DNA from: an uncultured Enterocloster sp.
Lineage (GTDB): Bacteria; Bacillota; Clostridia; Lachnospirales; Lachnospiraceae
Assembly: GCA_944382045.1 (NCBI GenBank)
Contig: CALWMT010000099.1
Span: forward strand, 1-8,642
Length of the DNA stretch: 8,642 bases
Direction: 5' to 3'
This document shows positions 5,889 through 8,642 of this stretch, one piece after another. How positions within the stretch are numbered: the first letter of the stretch is position 1; each line of letters opens with the position of its first letter. Under the pieces are notes generated by a model. That model saw only the letters and a list, made by a program, of their open reading frames with translations, searched no databases and was not told the DNA's origin. Both the position numbers and the translations under genes were made by a program.

Positions 5889-7253
5889 ATGCCCAGAGCG
5901 GCGTTTCACAATTTAGGATGCAAGGTAAACGCATATGAGACCGAGGCGATGGAGCAGCAGCTTCGGGAGAGAGGATATGAGATCGTTCCCTTTGATGAGG
6001 AGGCGGATGTCTATGTGATCAATACCTGCTCGGTTACCAACATTGCGGACCGGAAATCCCGGCAGATGCTGCACCGGGCCAAAAAGAGAAATCCGCAGGC
6101 ACTGGTTGCCGCGGTGGGCTGCTACGTGCAGGTGGCATCCCAGGAGCTGGCCAAGGACCCGAGCGTGGATATTATAATTGGAAATAACCGCAAGGGGGAG
6201 CTGGCAGATATTCTGGAGGAATACGGGAGAACCAGACAGCAGGCAGTGCGCCTGGAGGATATCGGAAGGGTGCAGGACTGCGAGCCGCTGCGGCTGAAGA
6301 ACCGCGGGGAGCACACGCGGGCGTTTATACGGGTGCAGGATGGCTGCAATCAGTTCTGCAGCTACTGTATTATCCCCTACGCCAGGGGCCGTGTCAGGAG
6401 CCGCAGCGCGGAGGATGTGGCGGAGGAGATCCGCGGTCTGGCGGCCCAGGGCTGCCGGGAGGTGGTCCTTACAGGCATCCATCTGAGCTCCTATGGTGTG
6501 GAGCACATGAAGGAGGGACCTGTTCGGGGCGGGGACTGGGACGGCAGGCAGCTTTTGGAGCTGATCCAGCAGGTTCACGGAATACCGGGCATTGAACGGA
6601 TCCGCCTGGGCTCCCTGGAGCCCAGGATTATCACGGAGGCGTTTGTCCGCGCACTGGGAGGCCTTCCGAAGCTCTGCCCGCACTTCCATCTGTCCCTCCA
6701 GAGCGGCTGCGACACGGTTCTTAAGAGGATGAACCGCCATTATACCGCGGCGGATTATGCCAGGCGCTGTGAGATTCTGCGGCAGCAGTTCCCCGATGCG
6801 GCTGTCACCACAGATGTGATCGTGGGATTTCCCGGGGAGACAGAGGAGGAGTTTGCTGCCACCAGGGAATTTGTGGAGAGCATACATTTTTATGAAATGC
6901 ATGTATTTAAATATTCCAAGCGGGCCGGTACGCGGGCTGCGGCGATGCCGGATCAGATCACAGAGCAGGTGAAGGCTGAGCGGAGTGCCATCCTTCTGGA
7001 GCTGGAGGCCTCTATGTCGAGAAAATTCAGGGAGCGCTTTGTGGGACGGCAGGTAACAGTGCTCTTGGAGGAGGCGGAGGAGATTGAGGGACGCCTCTAT
7101 ATGACGGGCTACACACCGGAGTATGTAAAGGCTGCCCTGGACCTGGAAAAAGCGGGCTTCTCAAGGGAAAGGGCACAGGAGGAGCTTCAGGGGAGAATCA
7201 TCCGGGCAGAGGCAGGCGGCCTTCTGGGGGACGAGCTTCTGCTGCTTGCGTGA
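5889..7253 (+). CDS. mtaB: tRNA t6A37 methylthiotransferase MtaB
   Basis: Radical-SAM enzyme that converts t6A to ms2t6A at position 37 of tRNAs reading ANN codons. It has 454 residues. The N-terminal UPF0004 domain has LGCKVNAYETEAM (9-21), INTCSVTN (44-51) and VGCYVQ (76-81), giving Cys11, Cys47 and Cys78 for one 4Fe-4S cluster. The radical-SAM core has DGCNQFCSYCIIPYARG (151-167), giving Cys153, Cys157 and Cys160 for the second. FHLSLQSGCD (266-275) and VGFPGETEEEF (312-322) follow, and the C-terminus from about 384 is the TRAM-like RNA-binding region. The LGCKVN and IIPYARG forms fit MtaB (YqeV) better than MiaB or RimO. Start: ATG 5889 follows AGGAGG (5876-5881) with 7-nt spacing. It is divergent from the HPr-like gene across 162 bp. 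I could not find a clear promoter for it there. Confidence 0.93.
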   Translation: MPRAAFHNLGCKVNAYETEAMEQQLRERGYEIVPFDEEADVYVINTCSVTNIADRKSRQMLHRAKKRNPQALVAAVGCYVQVASQELAKDPSVDIIIGNNRKGELADILEEYGRTRQQAVRLEDIGRVQDCEPLRLKNRGEHTRAFIRVQDGCNQFCSYCIIPYARGRVRSRSAEDVAEEIRGLAAQGCREVVLTGIHLSSYGVEHMKEGPVRGGDWDGRQLLELIQQVHGIPGIERIRLGSLEPRIITEAFVRALGGLPKLCPHFHLSLQSGCDTVLKRMNRHYTAADYARRCEILRQQFPDAAVTTDVIVGFPGETEEEFAATREFVESIHFYEMHVFKYSKRAGTRAAAMPDQITEQVKAERSAILLELEASMSRKFRERFVGRQVTVLLEEAEEIEGRLYMTGYTPEYVKAALDLEKAGFSRERAQEELQGRIIRAEAGGLLGDELLLLA

Positions 7254-7294
7254 TGGCTGCGCAGGCCGGAGCGTGAAGGTTTTTTAAAAATCTA

Positions 7295-7323
7295 TTGCCG
7301 AATAGAGAATTATAGGGTAGAAT
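7295..7323 (+). promoter_or_regulatory. SigA-type promoter for ireB-ruvX-yrzB
   Basis: TTGCCG (7295-7300) and TAGAAT (7318-7323) are separated by 17 bp. The -10 box is a five-of-six match; the -35 box is weaker at its last bases. The local sequence is clearly AT-rich compared with the genes on either side. Transcription would start near 7330, about 23 nt before the ireB ATG. It makes the trio an independent transcription unit from mtaB. Confidence 0.68.
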
Positions 7324-7352
7324 AGTAAGGAATACTTAAAGGACGTGATAAG

Positions 7353-7634
7353 ATGGGCAATATAAGAGATACACAGTATTTTCAGACTGTTCAGGACAAA
7401 AAGATGGAAGCGGGAGATGTATTGGAACAGGTGTATATTGCCTTGACAGAAAAGGGATATAATCCTGTGAATCAGATTGTCGGCTACATTATGTCCGGTG
7501 ATCCAACCTATATTACAAGCCACAGGGGAGCCAGAAGCCTGATCATGAAGGTGGAGAGGGACGAGCTTTTGGAGGAGCTTCTGGCGTTTTATATTGAGGC
7601 ACGTTTAAAGGGCCGGGTATCCGATCAGGGATGA
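7353..7634 (+). CDS. ireB: IreB family regulatory phosphoprotein (UPF0297, YrzL)
   Basis: Small cytoplasmic protein of 93 residues. In Enterococcus faecalis IreB is a substrate of the PASTA-domain Ser/Thr kinase IreK and acts as a negative regulator of cephalosporin resistance. The family core EKGYNPVNQIVGYIMSGDPTYITSH (33-57) has two readable halves, EKGYNPVNQIVGY (33-45) and SGDPTYI (48-54), followed by the RDELLEELLAFYI helix (69-81). At the N-terminus Thr7 is present, but position 4, the other reported phosphorylation site, is Ile; Thr12 is a further candidate. Start: ATG 7353 lies 9 nt after AAAGGA (7338-7343) and just downstream of its own promoter. It heads the conserved yrzL-yrrK-yrzB order. 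Function in this organism is by family transfer. Confidence 0.92.
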   Translation: MGNIRDTQYFQTVQDKKMEAGDVLEQVYIALTEKGYNPVNQIVGYIMSGDPTYITSHRGARSLIMKVERDELLEELLAFYIEARLKGRVSDQG

Positions 7635-7745
7635 GAGGCGGCCTGCGGACGCGGGGATGGAAAAGAGATTTTTCTGTTGGCATAGAGCCGGCCGGTGCCG
7701 TGTTGTGCGTTTTTTGCGCAGTGCGGTGCTGGTTTTGTCGTTGTG

Positions 7746-7759
7746 GGCACTTTTGTGCC
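7746..7759 (+). promoter_or_regulatory. Small hairpin directly before the ruvX ribosome binding site
   Basis: GGCAC (7746-7750), a TTTT loop and GTGCC (7755-7759) form a perfect 5-bp stem. It ends one base before AAAGGAG (7761-7767), the ribosome binding site of ruvX. It could tune access of ribosomes or keep the site exposed. No competing anti-SD strand is seen, so a switch is not claimed. Confidence 0.35.
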
Positions 7760-7775
7760 GAAAGGAGAAGGGAGC

Positions 7776-8219
7776 ATGGTGCGGATTCTGGGACTTGATT
7801 ATGGCTCTAAGACAGTGGGGGCTGCAGTCAGTGATCCTTTAGGTATTACAGCTCAGATGGCGGAGACCATCGTGCGGGAGCGGGAGGACAAGCTGCGCCG
7901 CACCCTGGCCCGGATTGAGGCATTGATTGAAGAATACAAGATTGAACGGATTGTTCTTGGATATCCTAAGAATATGAACAATACGCTGGGAGAGAGGGCT
8001 GCGAAGACGGAGGAATTTAAGGCTGCCCTGGAGCGCCGGACAGGACTTCCCGTGATTTTGTGGGATGAACGCCTGACCACAGTGGCTGCAGAGCGGGTCC
8101 TGATGGAGCAGGGCGTGCGCAGGGAGCACAGAAAGGAGACCGTGGATCAGATTGCTGCGGCCCTCATTCTTCAGGGATATCTGGACAGCCTTTCTGCGAG
8201 GAATGAGAATGAAGGATGA
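7776..8219 (+). CDS. ruvX: RuvX/YqgF family RNase H-fold nuclease
   Basis: Putative Holliday-junction resolvase; the family has also been linked to 16S rRNA 5'-end maturation in E. coli (YqgF). It has 147 residues, normal for the family. The RNase H fold starts with ILGLDYGSKTVGAAVSDP (4-21), with Asp8 as the first metal ligand. IERIVLGYPKNMNNTLGERA (56-75), LWDERLTT (95-102, with Glu98) and RKETVDQIAAALILQGYLD (119-137, with Asp124) complete the active site. Start: ATG 7776 sits 8 nt after AAAGGAG (7761-7767). The frame is open back to GTG 7695, but the extra 27 residues have no family match and no ribosome binding site. There is a 141-bp gap after ireB without an evident promoter, and an 11-bp overlap with the next gene, so translational coupling downstream is likely. 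Confidence 0.93.
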   Translation: MVRILGLDYGSKTVGAAVSDPLGITAQMAETIVREREDKLRRTLARIEALIEEYKIERIVLGYPKNMNNTLGERAAKTEEFKAALERRTGLPVILWDERLTTVAAERVLMEQGVRREHRKETVDQIAAALILQGYLDSLSARNENEG

Positions 8220-8493
8220 AAAGACAGAAGCAATTATAACTATGCAGACGGATACAGGAGAGACTGTAGATTTTTACGTTCTGGAGGAGACAAGGATTAA
8301 TGAAGGGAACTATCTGCTTGTGACAGATGCGCCGGAGGGAGAGGACGGAGAGTGCTATATCCTGAAGGATGTGTCAGACAGCAGGGATCCGGAGGCCGTG
8401 TATGAATTCGTGGAAGACGAAGGAGAATTGGACGGCCTCTTTGGGGTGTTTGAAAGGCTGCTGGATGATGCGGATGTGGACCTTAAAAAATAA
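8209..8493 (+). CDS. DUF1292 family protein (YrzB-like)
   Basis: Small, strongly acidic protein of 94 residues with no known function. It matches the DUF1292 pattern: an N-terminal ITMQTDTGETVDFYVLEE strand region (10-27), NYLLVTDAP (34-42), CYILKDV (49-55), then an acidic stretch (VYEFVEDEGELD) and a short helix ending in lysines. Start: ATG 8209 is chosen because GAGGA (8198-8202) lies 6 nt before it. The in-frame ATG at 8203 touches that site and would add only two residues. The start lies inside ruvX (overlap of 11 bp), which fits coupled translation. It is the third member of the conserved ireB-ruvX-yrzB set. Nothing in the sequence reveals the biochemical role. Confidence 0.85.
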   Translation: MKDEKTEAIITMQTDTGETVDFYVLEETRINEGNYLLVTDAPEGEDGECYILKDVSDSRDPEAVYEFVEDEGELDGLFGVFERLLDDADVDLKK

Positions 8494-8495
8494 TG

Positions 8496-8510
8496 GCTGT
8501 CAGAGACAGC
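8496..8510 (+). other. Short hairpin after the DUF1292 gene
   Basis: GCTGTC (8496-8501), an AGA loop and GACAGC (8505-8510) form a perfect 6-bp stem three bases after the stop codon. It is not followed by a T run and stands 20 bp before the next ribosome binding site. It is more likely an mRNA structure between cotranscribed genes than a full terminator. Confidence 0.35.
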
Positions 8511-8535
8511 TGTGGAGATCATAGAGATTGGAGGA

Positions 8536-8642
8536 ATGAATTTGAGTTTAGAAGGAAAAGAGAATACAGCGGAGACGGCTGCACGCAGACAGCCGCGCAG
8601 ACCTGCCGTCAGGAAGGAAAAAAAAAAAAAAAAGGCGGATGT
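8536..8642 (+). CDS. Start of a truncated gene with a lysine/arginine-rich N-terminus, possibly RNase J
   Basis: Only the first 35 codons are in the window, so no domain can be identified. The segment is basic and low in hydrophobic residues (ARRQPRRPAVRKE at 16-28, then five lysines at 29-33), like a disordered N-terminal extension. Related Clostridia often have a ribonuclease J gene with such an extension near this position; that is a guess from gene order only. A Fur-type regulator or another protein is possible. Start: GGAGG (8530-8534) is only 1 nt from ATG 8536 but 7 nt from the in-frame TTG 8542, so TTG 8542 may be the true start. The codons for the lysine run form an unbroken A16 tract (8618-8633). 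Confidence 0.55.
   Translation, partial: MNLSLEGKENTAETAARRQPRRPAVRKEKKKKKAD
8618..8633 (+). repeat. Homopolymer run of 16 adenines inside a coding region
   Basis: Positions 8618-8633 are all A and encode the end of Glu28 and most of Lys29 to Lys33 of the truncated gene, finishing as A-AAA-AAG in the reading frame. Such runs are prone to replication slippage, transcriptional slippage and ribosomal frameshifting. It could also be a sequencing length error. Whether the frame stays open beyond it cannot be seen here. Confidence 0.8.

Noticed and set aside
5727..5909. N-terminal extension of the HPr-like protein to 138 residues
   Set aside because: It would cross the predicted promoter and ignore the strong AAGGAGG before the ATG at 5726; the extension has no HPr-like content.
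5913..6902. 329-codon minus-strand open frame
   Set aside because: It lies entirely antisense to mtaB, whose cysteine motifs are unambiguous; the composition is typical of a shadow frame.
7254..7290. Possible terminator after mtaB (T6 at 7280-7285)
   Set aside because: A T run is present, but I could not find a convincing GC-rich stem directly before it.
7657..7842. 61-codon open frame between ireB and ruvX, and the GTG 7695 extension of ruvX
   Set aside because: Neither has a ribosome binding site; the first overlaps the start of ruvX in another frame, and the second adds residues before the conserved family N-terminus.

Overview
The window looks like core chromosome of a moderately GC-rich Firmicute, most likely a gut Clostridia of the Lachnospiraceae type. 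This is inferred from the protein sequences, the strong AGGAGG-type ribosome binding sites, the SigA-like promoters and the gene order. The order prmA-rsmE-cysteine desulfurase-thiI, then a reversed HPr-like gene, mtaB, and the ireB-ruvX-yrzB trio is familiar from that group. I see no transposase, phage gene, CRISPR array, tRNA or rRNA.

Layout. Positions 1-465 hold no convincing gene. They contain two strong hairpins (73-104 and 111-161, probably closing an upstream transcript that lies outside the window), a 10-bp tandem repeat (313-332) and a good promoter (401-430). From there a forward block runs through a TSUP/TauE-SafE family membrane protein (466-1215), prmA (1302-2258), rsmE (2289-3074), a NifS/IscS-type cysteine desulfurase (3089-4243) and thiI (4303-5487). 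thiI ends 5 bp from the end of a small converging gene (5493-5726, minus) that encodes an HPr-fold protein. Its own SigA promoter (5797-5825) and a leader hairpin lie upstream. Forward transcription resumes with mtaB (5889-7253). A well-formed promoter at 7295-7323 then serves ireB (7353-7634), ruvX (7776-8219) and a DUF1292/YrzB protein (8209-8493). A further gene begins at about 8536-8542 and runs off the window; its start carries a run of 16 adenines.

How the genes fit together. The first block is about building and modifying the translation apparatus. PrmA methylates ribosomal protein L11 and RsmE methylates 16S rRNA. The cysteine desulfurase very probably feeds sulfur to ThiI for 4-thiouridine in tRNA, and MtaB adds a methylthio group to the t6A37 base of tRNA. 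The second block is the conserved IreB/RuvX/YrzB group: a substrate of a Ser/Thr kinase, an RNase H-fold nuclease of the YqgF family, and a small acidic protein of unknown role.

Most unusual points. The HPr-like protein keeps the regulatory-serine motif (AKSIMG) but has lost the catalytic histidine and its neighbours, so it resembles a Crh-like regulator rather than a sugar-transport phosphocarrier. IreB keeps only one of the two N-terminal threonines known to be phosphorylated in the enterococcal protein. The truncated last gene has an A16 tract in its first 35 codons. No wholly new multi-gene system is evident; most of the window is conserved housekeeping content.
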